64,000 nt of DNA from Colwellia sp. C1TZA3 (GTDB lineage Bacteria; Pseudomonadota; Gammaproteobacteria; Enterobacterales; Alteromonadaceae), in contig NZ_VOLS01000014.1 of assembly GCF_007954265.1 (NCBI RefSeq), positions 1 to 64,000 of the forward strand, read 5' to 3'. A program made the position numbers and the translations under genes. The notes under the pieces were generated by a model. The model saw only the letters and a list, made by a program, of their open reading frames with translations. It made no database searches and had not been told where the DNA came from. Within the stretch, counting starts at the first letter, position 1. Each line of letters opens with the position of its first letter. Of this stretch, positions 17,036 through 27,862 are shown piece by piece.

Positions 17036-18375
17036 GTAGGTCGGACTTCAGTCCGTCAACCGTTTAACAGGCAATTAACCTGACGGATTAGCCAACATTT
17101 ACAGCGGTGTATTTTTGGTTATTAGCATTTGTTCCAATAACCGTTAAATTTCATTTAACCTGATGGACTAAAGTCCAACCTACATCGGGCCTACGGGTGA
17201 TTATATAGCGTTGGGCAATTGTTTTGTAGGTCGGACTTCAGTCCGTCAACCACTAAGCAGACAATTAAGGTAATGGGCCAAAAACATTGGCAGCGGCGTA
17301 TTATTTTTGTCATCCGGCATTTGTTCCAATAACCGTTAAATTTCATTTAACCTGATGGACTAAAGTCCAACCTACATAGGGCCTACGGGTGATTACGTAG
17401 CGTTGGGGAATTGTTTTTTAGGTCGGACTTCAGTCCGTCAACTGTTAAGCGAGCGATTAATGCCATGGGCCAAAAACATATGCAGCGGCGTATTATTTTT
17501 GTCACCCGGCATTTGTTCCAATAACCGTTAAATTTCATTTAACCTGATGGACTAAAATCCAACCTACATCGGGCCTACGGGTGATTACGTAGCGTTGGGC
17601 AATTATTTTGTAGGTCGGACTTCAGTCCGTCAACTGTTAAGCGGGTGATTAATGCCATGGGCCAAAAACATTCGCAGCGGTGTATTATTTTTGTCACCCG
17701 GCATTTGTGTTGATAACCGTTAAATTTCATTTAACCTGATGGACTAAAGTCCAACCTACATAGGGCCTACGGGTGATTACGTAGCGTTGGGCAATTATTT
17801 TGTAGGTCGGACTTCAGTCCGTCAACCGCAAGGCAGCCACAAAACATAATAACCATGCCACTACAATCCCTGTAAAAAAATAAAATATCTCACAGGAAGA
17901 AGTGAATGAGAACAGCAGGAGGTAAAACATAAAAACATAAAGTGCTTTTAAATGTTCAAAGCCCTACCTCATTCCCTTCTCATTATTTCCTCCCTGTAAA
18001 AAAATAAAACCTGATGGACTAAAGTCCAACCTAAATCGGGCCTACGGGTGATTACGTCATGTTTGGTGATAATTTAACTTGGGTGATTTTTTTGTAGGTC
18101 GGACTTCAGTCCGTCAACTGTTAAGCGAGCGATTAATCTGATGAGCCAGCAAAAACCTGTCGCGATGTGTTGTTTATCGCTCAGCATGTAAACAAAAATG
18201 GTTAAATTTCATTTAACCTGATGGACTAAAGTCCAACCTACATAGGGCCTACAGATGATTATATAGCGCTGGGCAATTGTTTTGTAGGTCGGACTTCAGT
18301 CCGTCAATCATTAAGCAGACAATTAAGGTAATGGGCCAAAAACATTAGTCCGTCAACTGTTAAGCGATCGATTAA
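17036..18375. repeat. BIME-like hairpin-repeat array 1
   Basis: About seven type A hairpins on the plus strand (GTAGGTCGGACTTCAGTCCG then TCAAC) alternate with about six type B hairpins on the minus strand (GTAGGTTGGACTTTAGTCCA then TCAGG). In the first part the A-to-A distance is about 191 bp. Each type B is followed by the palindrome GTTAAAT-TTC-ATTTAAC. The array holds no gene and is interrupted at 17867-18009 by unrelated sequence between direct repeats. GTAG plus a short hairpin is the hallmark of REP sequences moved by RAYT transposases; the alternating inverted pairs make them BIMEs. Confidence 0.8.
17867..18009. repeat. Unrelated segment bounded by 19-bp direct repeats inside array 1
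   Basis: TCCCTGTAAAAAAATAAAA occurs at 17867-17885 and again, identically, at 17991-18009. The DNA between is unlike the array and contains loosely inverted parts (AGGAGGTA near 17918 against TACCTC near 17965, GAATGAGAA against TTCTCATTA). The segment has replaced or entered one B repeat. Confidence 0.65.
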
Positions 18376-18997
18376 TGTGACTAGCCTAATATGAATAGCC
18401 AGGTCAATTTCACCAGAGACAACAACAGTTAACTACAGCAGAACCTTATAAATGAGTAATAGTGTTTAATAAAACGTGAAAAGCTAATCGCTTAAAATAA
18501 GTAAAACCTTAACAGCATCAAAATATTAAGCACAATTCAGCCCTAGCTAAAATTACATATGCCTAGCTAATTCAGCTTTATCTTTAATTTTTTAGCCATA
18601 GAAAATTATTTAGTGCCACTGGAAGTAATACCTAAAGTGAGTTTGAAACTTCTGTAAGGTAATATTTATCACGATCTGTTTTAGGTGGCATTAATTTAGT
18701 TAACGCAGTAATGATAAAGTTAACATTTTACTGATAAATTTCCGCTTTTTTATCGAATCAGTCAACACATCGTGCTGTCTGTCTACCCTGCTAAGCAACA
18801 AATTAATCTAAGCAATACTACTGAATAAATTTTACCGGGAACTTTATTTCTGGATGGATATCAGTGTTAACGCAAGCGATGGTTCGCTATAATGCCAGTA
18901 CAATAAGTTCGAGTTCCCGCATCCTGTTATTTCGATAATGTTATAAGATGTTTCTTGGGAACCAACACTAAAAAATACTTACGGGCAGGGCACAGAA
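18376..18997. other. Gene-free region upstream of the methyltransferase
   Basis: No reading frame, RNA or repeat could be supported here. It must hold the promoter for the methyltransferase gene at 18998, but no box was convincing. Confidence 0.4.
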
Positions 18998-19945
18998 TTG
19001 ACAATAAAATGGCACGATCTAATCGAAAAAGCATGGCATGATCGAAAAGTATTACATGAGTCTGATGAATTTGATTGTTGGCGTGTTTTTCATGGTTACG
19101 CTGAAGGTGCAAAAGGTGTTGTTATTGAGAAGTTTGGCACAATGGCCTTAGTTGAATATAAAGATGATATTCGTGAGGATCTTGATGCGATCAAAGATGC
19201 ATTGTTACAGCTTTTTCCCTTCACGTTAATTATAGCCAAAGGTGACCAATCGCTCGGGTTACGGTTAAAACATAGAATGTTTGCGCTGCATGGCGATTTT
19301 TCCGACGCTCCAGAATTTGTTAAAGAATATGGTATTTATTACAGTTTACTACCAGATGCGATGCATAATTGTGGTTTGTATCTCGACGCGCGCCCGGTAC
19401 GTAAATGGTTAGCTAACAATAGTGAGGGCCGTCGTGTTCTGAACTTGTTTTCATTCACGGGTAGTCTGGGTATAGCTGCTTTAAAAGGGGGTGCAAAAGC
19501 AGCAATTCATTTGGATAAATCGAAAGATTTGCTACCCCGTATCGAAAAAAGCTATGAAAGAAATGGCCTTGACTTTGGCACTCGTAGCTTTATACAGGGT
19601 GATATCTATAAGCATTTACCTAAAGCAATAAAGCGTGGCCAGACCTTCGACGGTATTATTTTAGATCCGCCGCCAAAAGTGTATAAGTCACCTCATTCAG
19701 AGCATCAACCTAAAGGGCAAGACTTTTCGAGATTGGTCAGTCTATGCTCCAAGCTTTTAAACCCAGGAGGGTGGTTAATTTGTATGTTTCATCGCTTTGA
19801 CGCCACATGGGACCAATCAGATGCTGAGATTATCGAAGCATCCACTCATACCTTAAAAATGGTTGATCGCTTTACCAGTGAGTGTGACTTTCCTGACGAT
19901 AATGTCGATCGAAAGCTCAGAGTGACGGTATTTGAAAAGATTTAA
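18998..19945 (+). CDS. Class I SAM-dependent methyltransferase, RlmI-like without PUA domain
   Basis: The 315-residue protein has the Rossmann methyltransferase core of the RlmI/RlmK group. Visible are a SAM-binding loop 'RVLNLFSFTGSLGIAALKGG' (about 145-164), the acidic strand 'AAIHLDKSK', and the catalytic-site motif 'GIILDPPPKVYKS' (about 220-232). The N-terminal 120 residues do not show the PUA pattern seen in the true RlmI encoded at 46716-47906, and the protein is about 80 residues shorter. It likely methylates RNA, but base and site are unknown. The TTG start at 18998 is chosen because GGGCAGGG precedes it by about 7 bp and no ATG gives a better N-terminus. It is a single gene between repeat regions. 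Confidence 0.78.
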   Translation: MTIKWHDLIEKAWHDRKVLHESDEFDCWRVFHGYAEGAKGVVIEKFGTMALVEYKDDIREDLDAIKDALLQLFPFTLIIAKGDQSLGLRLKHRMFALHGDFSDAPEFVKEYGIYYSLLPDAMHNCGLYLDARPVRKWLANNSEGRRVLNLFSFTGSLGIAALKGGAKAAIHLDKSKDLLPRIEKSYERNGLDFGTRSFIQGDIYKHLPKAIKRGQTFDGIILDPPPKVYKSPHSEHQPKGQDFSRLVSLCSKLLNPGGWLICMFHRFDATWDQSDAEIIEASTHTLKMVDRFTSECDFPDDNVDRKLRVTVFEKI

Positions 19946-20050
19946 GACATCATCACTTGGGCATAAACCTAATAACTAGGGGCAAATAAACGCTTTGATT
20001 TTTTGCCGTACTGCCAAAATAAATAGCAAAACCGTCGATAGAGTTATGTG

Positions 20051-20254
20051 TATACCCGCTCCACTTCAAAGTACAGATTTGTGCAAGTCGAGAAAGGGTT
20101 AGGTACCAGGCATGGATTGAAGACAACACCATGGATGGTGAAGGTAGAGCGAAGCAGGACACCAGAGCCGAGAATAATCATTATCTTCGTAGCGCGCCTT
20201 GCTCTGATTTCTTAGCTTAAATCGATAACTGCACCTTGAAGTGGAACGGGTATA
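20051..20254. mobile_element. 204-bp miniature element with TATACCCG inverted ends
   Basis: The left end TATACCCGCTCCACTTCAAA is matched by the reverse complement of the right end, TATACCCGTTCCACTTCAAG; about 22 of 26 terminal positions agree and both ends carry TA. The interior is non-coding. It is unrelated in sequence to families A and B. It fills most of the gap between the methyltransferase and the oxidoreductase gene. Confidence 0.7.
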
Positions 20255-20359
20255 TAACAAGGAAAATTAGTCTGATGGGTTTTCCGCTTATTTTATTGTT
20301 GTTTAATAAAGTTTTAGTTCTCAACAAATTCATCTGGTCATAAAATAGGTTGTTGATAC

Positions 20360-21421
20360 ATGATAAAAGTTGGTGTAATAGGATATGGATACTCAGCTAA
20401 AACATTTCATATTCCCCTGATAGAAACGTCAGAATATATGGAGTTAGTAGCGATAAATAGTTCTCAAAAAGAATTAGTAAGAGAGCAATATCCTAATATT
20501 TTTATTTTTGATACGGCACAAGCATTAATCACTAATGCAAACCTTGAATTAATTGTCATCACAGCACCAAATGGCGTGCATTATTCATTGGCAAAATTTT
20601 GTTTAGAACATGGCATTAATGTCGTTATCGAAAAACCTATGGTTACCACCAGTGTAGAAGCGCAAGAGCTAGTAGACCTAGCTAAAGAGCACGCTTTATT
20701 GCTGTCTGTTTTTCACAATAGGCGTTGGGATGGTGATTTTTTAACGGTTAAAAAGCTTTTGCAAAACAATCAACTTGGCGATGTTCGATACTTTGAATCT
20801 CATTATGATCGTTTTCGCCCTACCGTTAGGCAAAGGTGGAGAGAACAAGCAGGAAAGGGCTCTGGCATATGGTTTGATCTAGGCTCTCACTTAGTTGATC
20901 AGGCAATCAATCTTTTTGGTTTGCCTGAAGCATTAACGGCAAGATGCTTGCCATTAAGAATAGGCTCTGAAACGACTGACTATTTTCACGTATTACTTCA
21001 TTATGAAAATCTTGAGGTTGTTCTTCATGCAAGTTCATTTTTAGCAGCTCCCAATATGCGCTTTCGTATTGAAGGCACAAAAGGAAGTTTCATTAAATAT
21101 GGTTTTGACCCGCAAGAAGCGCAATTAAAAAAAGGTATAAGCCCAAAAAATGCGTTGTATGGTGTCGAAAATGAGGAAGAATATGGTCGTCTATACACTG
21201 AATTTGCGAGTACAGCGATAGCAACTCAGCAGGGTTGTTACAACCAATACTATTTAGAAATTGTTCAAGCTATAAAGTTAGCAGGTGCTAATCCAGTTAA
21301 CCCAGCTGATGTAGTAGAGGTTTTAAGCATACTTGAATTGGCGGAAATAAGTAGTGAGAGTGGTAAAAAAATGATGATCTCTACATCTGAAAATTATAAG
21401 CCACTAAAACAAGACAAATAA
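20360..21421 (+). CDS. Gfo/Idh/MocA family oxidoreductase (YdgJ-like)
   Basis: This 353-residue NAD(P)-dependent oxidoreductase has an N-terminal Rossmann domain starting 'IKVGVIGYGYSAKTFHIPLI' with the GxGxxA-type loop. The conserved 'GINVVIEKPMVTT' (about 89-101) carries the EKP lysine typical of the family. The C-terminal sheet domain includes 'GSGIWFDLGSHLVDQ' (about 170-184), which supplies the catalytic histidine. The 'FHNRRWDGDFLTVKKLL' stretch is like E. coli YdgJ and its relatives. Substrates of this subgroup, likely sugars or inositol-type compounds, are not predictable. The ATG at 20360 is clear. No sugar operon is attached. Confidence 0.88.
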   Translation: MIKVGVIGYGYSAKTFHIPLIETSEYMELVAINSSQKELVREQYPNIFIFDTAQALITNANLELIVITAPNGVHYSLAKFCLEHGINVVIEKPMVTTSVEAQELVDLAKEHALLLSVFHNRRWDGDFLTVKKLLQNNQLGDVRYFESHYDRFRPTVRQRWREQAGKGSGIWFDLGSHLVDQAINLFGLPEALTARCLPLRIGSETTDYFHVLLHYENLEVVLHASSFLAAPNMRFRIEGTKGSFIKYGFDPQEAQLKKGISPKNALYGVENEEEYGRLYTEFASTAIATQQGCYNQYYLEIVQAIKLAGANPVNPADVVEVLSILELAEISSESGKKMMISTSENYKPLKQDK

Positions 21422-21495
21422 AAATTGTTTTTTGCTGCTGCGTCGCTTACTTTAGCCCGCTATATTTTCCTGCTTAAGTAGCCGTAAGGTTTAAA

Positions 21496-21834
21496 ATGAA
21501 TATTCTTTGTCCAAAATGTCAAAATGCACTTATTTCAACAAGTGACGTAAACAAGTTATTGCCACTTAAACGGTTTGGACTCTCTGAGGTAAAGTGTAAA
21601 AACTGCGGGAGCCTTTGTGTTTCATCACAAAAATCGAAAAGCATTTGGTTTGCTGTATTTCTAACAACATTAATATTATTAATGTTGGCGGGTAAGCAAC
21701 TGGTAGAAATGAGTGGTTATGACTCAGACGCTCGCATTATTGTATTGCTTGTGGTTTATTTCTTTGTAAATTGGCTGTTTTCTTATATTTGGCCAAAAGT
21801 TATCTCTGTAGAGTTAAAAACTGGCACTGAGTAA
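21496..21834 (+). CDS. Small zinc-ribbon membrane protein, unknown function
   Basis: The 112-residue protein starts with a two-Cys-pair ribbon, 'CPKC' at about 5-8 and 'CKNC' at about 34-37, followed by two membrane spans (about 50-66 and 78-96) and a short tail. The ribbon likely binds zinc on the cytoplasmic side. I do not know a named family. It follows the oxidoreductase by 75 bp on the same strand and may share its transcript. A family B element and repeat array 2 lie downstream. Confidence 0.65.
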   Translation: MNILCPKCQNALISTSDVNKLLPLKRFGLSEVKCKNCGSLCVSSQKSKSIWFAVFLTTLILLMLAGKQLVEMSGYDSDARIIVLLVVYFFVNWLFSYIWPKVISVELKTGTE

Positions 21835-21894
21835 TTCCAATCCCACTAACTTCATCATCATTTTACCTGGTTAAAATAAGCCACTACGGTGTTA

Positions 21895-22054
21895 TACCAA
21901 GTTGATTAATTACCTGCTCATTTTTAAGGGTTAAAATGAATAACTACAGCGTTATAAAATTTATAAGGTGAATAACTACTGACTAAATTTTATGCCTTGT
22001 ATTTATCCATTTTTCCTCATGAAAAAGTAGATCACTTAATTAATCAAATTGGTA
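21895..22054. mobile_element. 160-bp miniature element, family B copy 2
   Basis: It runs from TACCAAGTTGATTAATTACC to TTAATTAATCAAATTGGTA, the reverse orientation of the copy at 784-943, same length and near identical. Just left of it, 21838-21890 looks like a decayed end of a related element. Confidence 0.7.
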
Positions 22055-22204
22055 TTAGTTATTTAATAAAAAACCACTAACACTTTGTGAACCTATGTCA
22101 CATTAAAGATAATTAACCCGATAGAGCCAATGAATTTATCAGGTTAATTATCAGGTGATCTATAATAAAGACGTTATTCTACTGTCTAATTAGGTTGTCG
22201 TTGA

Positions 22205-23882
22205 TTGGCCGCTAAACGGTTGACAGACTAAAGTCCGACCTACAAAATAATTGCCTAACGCTATATAATAACCCGTAGGCCCGATGTTGGACTTTAGTCC
22301 ATCAGGTTAAATGAAATTTAACTTTTATCGACATAAATACTGATAAAAAAATACGTGGCTGTAAATGTTGGCTGATCCATCAGGTTAATTGGCCGCTAAA
22401 CGGTTGACGGACTAAAGTCTGACCTACAAAATAATTGCCTATCGTGTTGAACACTTGTTTAGCGGTTAGCCCGTGTAGATTCAATGCAGGCTAGATGTAA
22501 GTTGGACTTTAGTCCATCAGGTTAAATGAAATTTAACAGTTATCGGCATAAATGCTGATAAAAAAATAAGTGGCTGTAAATGTTGGCTGATCCGTCAGGT
22601 TAATTGGCCGCTAAACGGTTGACGGACTAAAGTCCGACCTACAAAACAATTGCTTATCGTGTTGAACGCTTGTTTAGCGGTTAGCCCGTGTAGATTCAAT
22701 GCAGGCTAGATGTAGGTTGGACTTTAGTCCATCAGGTTAAATGAAATTTAACAGTTATCGACATAAATACTGATAAAAAATACGTGGCTGTAAATGTTGG
22801 CTGATCCGTCAGGTTAATTACCCGTTAAACGGTTGACGGACTAAAGTCCGACCTACAAAATAATTGCTTATCGCTATATAATAACCCGTAGGCCCGATGT
22901 AGGTTGGACTTTAGTCCATCAGGTTAAATGAAATTTAACTTTTATTGGCATAAATGCTGATAAAAAAATACGTGGCTGTAAATGTTGGCTGATCCATCAG
23001 GTTAATTGGCCGCTAAACGGTTGACGGACTAAAGTCCGACCTACAAAGTAATTGCCTATCGTGTTGAACACTTGTTTAGCGGTTAGCCCGTGTAGATTCA
23101 ATGTAGGCCCGATGTAGGTTGGACTTTAGTCCATCAGGTTAAATGAAATTTAACTTTTATTGGAACAAATGCTAATAACCAAAAATACACCGCTGTAAAT
23201 GTTGGCTGATCCGTCAGGTTAATTACCTGTTAAACGGTTGTCGGACTAAAGTCCGACCTACAAAATAATTGCCCAACGCTATATAATCACCCGTAGGCCC
23301 GATGTAGGTTGGACTTTAGTCCATCAGGTTAAATGAAATTTAACTGTTATCGACATAAATACTGATAAAAAAATACGTGACTGTAAATGTTGGCTGATCC
23401 ATCAGGTTAATTGGCCGCTAAACGGTTGACGGACTAAAGTCCGACCTACAAAATAATTGCCTATCGTGTTGAACACTTGTTTAGCGGTTAGCCCGTGTAG
23501 ATTCAATGCAGGCCCAAGGTTGGACTTTAGTCCATCAGGTTAAATGAAATTTAACAGTTATCGACATAAATACTGATAAAAAATACGTGGCTGTAAATGT
23601 TGGCTGATCCATCAGGTTAATTGGCCGCTAAACGGTTGACGGACTGAAGTCCGACCTACAAAGTAATTGCTTATCGTGTTGAAAGCTTGTTTAGCGGTTA
23701 GCCCGTGTAGATTCAATGCAGGCCCGATGTAGGTTGGACTTTAGTCCATCAGGTTAAATGAAATTTAACAGTTATTGGAACAAATGCTAATAACCCAAAA
23801 TACACCGCTGTAAATGTTGGCTGATCCGTCAGGTTAATTGGCTGCTAAACGGTTGACGGACTAAAGTTCTACCGACAAAATA
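22205..23882. repeat. BIME-like hairpin-repeat array 2
   Basis: About nine type A hairpins on the minus strand alternate with about eight type B hairpins on the plus strand, so the whole array is inverted relative to array 1. Two spacer sorts alternate irregularly: one with TATATAATAACCCGTAGGCC, the other with TTGTTTAGCGGTTAGCCCGT. The last type A copy, near 23854, is decayed. The array fills almost all of the gap ahead of recC; no gene is inside. Confidence 0.8.
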
Positions 23883-24016
23883 ATTACCTCTCGTGTTAAT
23901 CCTAATACGCTTTTTATCCAATGATTTTCAACAGCTATGTTGCAACAACCGCTAGTGTTATCGTGCTTGATGTGGTTAAATTTAGCTATAAAAACCATGG
24001 TTAAAAAGGCGCGCAC

Positions 24017-27000
24017 TTGTTCTATCTTTATCCCGCTAATAAAATGGAGAATTTGTTAGTGCTGCTTGATAAAATTCAGCAACTTTCCCCTCTTCCTGTC
24101 TTCGCTCAAGACACCGTTATTGTGCAAAATGCTGGTATGCAACATTGGCTGAATATGTCATTGGCTGAGCAGCGAGGCATTAGCATGAATATGCGTTACG
24201 CCTTACCATCACAATTTTTGTGGAATTTAATTCGAAATTTAGCCAGCGATGAAGACGTGCCTGAGCAATCGCCTTATTCACGAGAAGTACTGGCTTGGCG
24301 TATTGATACTTTATTGGCATCAAATGAAGTTATTGATGACATTTCGTTTCAAGTAGCCAGTGATTATTGGCAGGCTAAACCTAATAACCCTGAAAATGTT
24401 AACAATACTGTTAATCGCTCTATTTCTAATAAAAGTACGGCTAATAAAAACGCCGCTGGTCAAAGTTACAGCGACGCGGAGCAGTTAAAACGTTATCAGT
24501 TGGCTTGTCAGTTAGCTGATTTATATGAGCAATATTTAATCTTTCGTCCTGAATGGATCCACGCATGGCACCAAGGTGAGTTTAGCGCTTTTGATCAACA
24601 AGCTAACTCAAGTGATACTACAGCTGATAACAGCGAACAAGATGAACAAAGCAATGCTATTTGGCAAGGCAAGCTTTGGCATTTATTGGTGCGCGAACAA
24701 CCTTATAATCCGCGTGAACTGGTGGCACGGGCGATAAAAAACTTAAATAATGTTGAACGATTAACCGCACAAGCGTTACCGCATCGCTTATCATTTTTTG
24801 GCATTAATGCCATGGCGCCACTTTGGCTTGAGTTTATTAATGCCTTAAGTGAGCAAATTGATGTGCATTTTTTCCATTTAAACCCTTGCTATGCTTATTG
24901 GGGGGATGTGGTTACAGAAAAAAATGCGATTGAAGCTTGGCTTAAAGGCACCGATTTTTCGGCGGAACAAGTGAGTGAGGTGAGTGATGAAAGTGTCGAT
25001 AAGCAAAGTATAGATGCCGATTTAGCCGATATAAACCAGCAAGTAGGTAATCCACTATTAGCCAATCTGGGCCAGCAAGGCCGAGAATTTATGGCATTAT
25101 TATATCAATACAGCACCATCAATATTGAGGTCTTTGAATCCGCTGTTGAAGATTTAAATAGCGCTGAGCAAGCTAGCCCTAGCCCTGAAACCATCACGCA
25201 AGCTATGTCGCAAGCCAAGGTTTTAGCGAGTGTTCAGCAAGACATTTTATCTTTGTCAGATGCTCGCCATCAAGATCAGCAAAGCCCGGAACAAGTACCT
25301 AAAGTCGATGGTTCAATTTTAATCACCAGTGCCCACAGCGCCTTGCGTGAAGTGCAGGGTTTGCACGACTGGTTATTACATCAATTTAATCAAGACAAAA
25401 GCTTAACGCCAAAAGACGTATTAGTGATGTGTCCACAAGTTGAGCAATACGCGCCTTATGTTAATGCCGTTTTTACCCGAGGCTGGCAAGATGTTGCTGA
25501 CGAAGTGCCGCCGCTACCTTGTTCGATTGCTGATCGCATTAGTAAAGACGCTGAGCCGTTAGTAGCAGCGTTTGCCCAATTGCTAACCTTGCCCGATAGC
25601 CGCTTTCAAGTGTCAAGTTTAATTGCTTTGTTACGCTTGCCGGCCATGCAATCTCGCTTTGGCATTAACCTTGACGACATCGAAAAAATCACTCACTGGC
25701 TAGAACTTTCCTGTGTGCATTGGGGCTTAAATAAAGCCCACAAACAACAAGTGTTAGCACAAAGTCAAACGGCTGACATGAGAGAACAGGAAAACGAGCA
25801 AGAACGTGATCAACAAGCGACTTCAGACCTAAACAGTACCAGTAACAGTTTTACCTGGCAACAAGGTTTAAGCCGTTTAATGCGCGGTTTTGCTTTTGCA
25901 GATCATAGTGTTATTTACCAAAACCAGCTGTTATTGCCCACCATTGAAGGTAGCGACAGTGAGTTACTAGGCAAACTTATGTTAATTATCGAGCAGTTAC
26001 AATTAACCGCTATTAACATGTCAAAAGCCCGGACAGCGGTACAATGGCAGCAATTTTTGTTTGAGTTATTACAACAGCTTTTTGACGACGACAGCGATAA
26101 TGGCCTAAATATTATTCGCACCGCCATTGAGTCGTTAGTCGAATATTGTCAGCACGGCGCTTACGACAGCGCGATTAGTTTGGCGGTTATTCGTGACTTT
26201 TTAAATAATCACTTTAGTCAGCCAGATCCCGGTCGACAGTTTATGATTGGGCAAGTCACCTTTTGTTCTATGCTGCCTATGCGCAGTATTCCCTTTAAAA
26301 TTATTGCTGTATTAGGCCTAAATGATGGCGAGTTTCCACGTCAACGCCAACCGCTGAGTTTTGATTTAATGACCACCACACCGGCGCAACTCGGTGACAG
26401 ATCGCGTCGAGGCGACGACCGATATTTATTTTTAGAGGCAATAATTTCTGCCCGCCAAGCTTTGTATTTAAGTTATCAAGGTAAAAATATTAAGAACAAT
26501 AAAGACCGTCAACCGTCCTTGGTATTAAAAGAGCTAATGGAATACCTTGCCCGCGGTTACGGTTGGCAGTTACTGGGTTTAAACGCCGAAGCGATAACTA
26601 ATGCCCAGGGCCAAGTTAGGCAATTACCCATGCAGGCCTTTAGCGAGAAAAATTACCTCGGTGAATTTGCCAGCTTTGATGCCAACTGGTTACACTTGCG
26701 CCAAGCAAAAGCTGAACTTGGCAGTGCTGCGACCAACACCGCAGAACACAGCGTTGCTAATGTATCGACAAATAGTGCAGAAAACAGCAACACAACAGCC
26801 GTGGATACCCGCTCAGCCAACAACCCTGAAACATTATCAGCTAATGATGTTATTCGCTTTTATCAGCATCCTGGGCGTTATTATGGCCAGCGAGCACTTT
26901 ACTTGTATTTAGACAACACCAACACACTAATTAACGACGTAGAGCCTTTTGTGCCTAATCGACTCGATAGCTACCTACTTAGACAAGACTTGCTGAACTA

Positions 27001-27862
27001 TTACCTAGCACCGGCGCAAAGCAAACAAAGCTGTGATGAGATATTACTCAGCGCTAAGCTGTCAGGAAACTTGCCGGACTTACCCAGTACTGACGAGCTC
27101 ATACAAGGTTGGCAAAAAGACAGCGAAGATTTTAGCCAATTCATCAGCACTGAATTAGCACAAAATGAGGCGTTAAGCATTGATCCCATCGATTGTAGCG
27201 TCACACTTAATTTAGCGAGTGCTTTAAATAATCAAGCACTTTTTAATAACAGCTTATATTCAAGCAATGAACTGGCAAGCTTAAAAACGGTGTTACCTGA
27301 AAGCTTAACCCTTGATAGTAAATTGACGATTGTCGATAACAAAGTGGTGTTTTATCGCAGCAGTAGTGCGAAAGCCAAAGACTTATTTACCTTGTATCTA
27401 CATCAACTTATTGTTCAAGTAGCACAAGTTCAGGCCTTACAAAGCAACTCAGCACAAGCCCTGTTATTTGCCAATGTAACCGCTACACATGGTTACTATT
27501 TTGACACCAAAAGCCAGAAGCCAAGCCAATTCTACTTTAGTGATATTGATGATGCTAAAGAGCAATTATTACGCTTAATTGCGACGTTTTATTTAGGCCA
27601 GCAGCAGCCATTATTACTTAACGGTGATATTGCAGAGAAAATTCGCAAAAGCAAAGTCTTTGAACAAACACAATTTGAACAGTTTTGGTCTGACAGCAAT
27701 AGCTTTCAAGTCTTTGGTGATGAGGCTTATGTACAATATTTTTGGCCACAATGTCCTGATTATCAAGAAATATCACCCAAGTTACTTGCTTTGTATCAAC
27801 CGATGTTTGATGCCCTGCAGTCAGTAAAGGTAACAGGAAAAGCGCAGGGAGCTAAAAAATGA
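24017..27862 (+). CDS. recC: Exodeoxyribonuclease V gamma chain RecC
   Basis: RecC is the Chi-recognising scaffold subunit of RecBCD, which processes double-strand breaks for recombination. The 1281-residue product begins 'FYLYPANKMENLLVLLDKIQ', the typical RecC entry, and contains 'GISMNMRYALPSQFLWNLI', 'HFFHLNPCYAYWGDV', 'TFCSMLPMRSIPFKIIAVLG' and 'GLNDGEFPRQ'. It is about 160 residues longer than E. coli RecC; the surplus is in polar Ser/Asn/Gln-rich stretches (about 130-160, 195-215, 590-615 and 895-935), probably loops. The start is a TTG at 24017. The recC stop overlaps the recB start by 4 bp, and no ptrA lies between them, unlike in E. coli. Confidence 0.93.
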   Translation: MFYLYPANKMENLLVLLDKIQQLSPLPVFAQDTVIVQNAGMQHWLNMSLAEQRGISMNMRYALPSQFLWNLIRNLASDEDVPEQSPYSREVLAWRIDTLLASNEVIDDISFQVASDYWQAKPNNPENVNNTVNRSISNKSTANKNAAGQSYSDAEQLKRYQLACQLADLYEQYLIFRPEWIHAWHQGEFSAFDQQANSSDTTADNSEQDEQSNAIWQGKLWHLLVREQPYNPRELVARAIKNLNNVERLTAQALPHRLSFFGINAMAPLWLEFINALSEQIDVHFFHLNPCYAYWGDVVTEKNAIEAWLKGTDFSAEQVSEVSDESVDKQSIDADLADINQQVGNPLLANLGQQGREFMALLYQYSTINIEVFESAVEDLNSAEQASPSPETITQAMSQAKVLASVQQDILSLSDARHQDQQSPEQVPKVDGSILITSAHSALREVQGLHDWLLHQFNQDKSLTPKDVLVMCPQVEQYAPYVNAVFTRGWQDVADEVPPLPCSIADRISKDAEPLVAAFAQLLTLPDSRFQVSSLIALLRLPAMQSRFGINLDDIEKITHWLELSCVHWGLNKAHKQQVLAQSQTADMREQENEQERDQQATSDLNSTSNSFTWQQGLSRLMRGFAFADHSVIYQNQLLLPTIEGSDSELLGKLMLIIEQLQLTAINMSKARTAVQWQQFLFELLQQLFDDDSDNGLNIIRTAIESLVEYCQHGAYDSAISLAVIRDFLNNHFSQPDPGRQFMIGQVTFCSMLPMRSIPFKIIAVLGLNDGEFPRQRQPLSFDLMTTTPAQLGDRSRRGDDRYLFLEAIISARQALYLSYQGKNIKNNKDRQPSLVLKELMEYLARGYGWQLLGLNAEAITNAQGQVRQLPMQAFSEKNYLGEFASFDANWLHLRQAKAELGSAATNTAEHSVANVSTNSAENSNTTAVDTRSANNPETLSANDVIRFYQHPGRYYGQRALYLYLDNTNTLINDVEPFVPNRLDSYLLRQDLLNYYLAPAQSKQSCDEILLSAKLSGNLPDLPSTDELIQGWQKDSEDFSQFISTELAQNEALSIDPIDCSVTLNLASALNNQALFNNSLYSSNELASLKTVLPESLTLDSKLTIVDNKVVFYRSSSAKAKDLFTLYLHQLIVQVAQVQALQSNSAQALLFANVTATHGYYFDTKSQKPSQFYFSDIDDAKEQLLRLIATFYLGQQQPLLLNGDIAEKIRKSKVFEQTQFEQFWSDSNSFQVFGDEAYVQYFWPQCPDYQEISPKLLALYQPMFDALQSVKVTGKAQGAKK

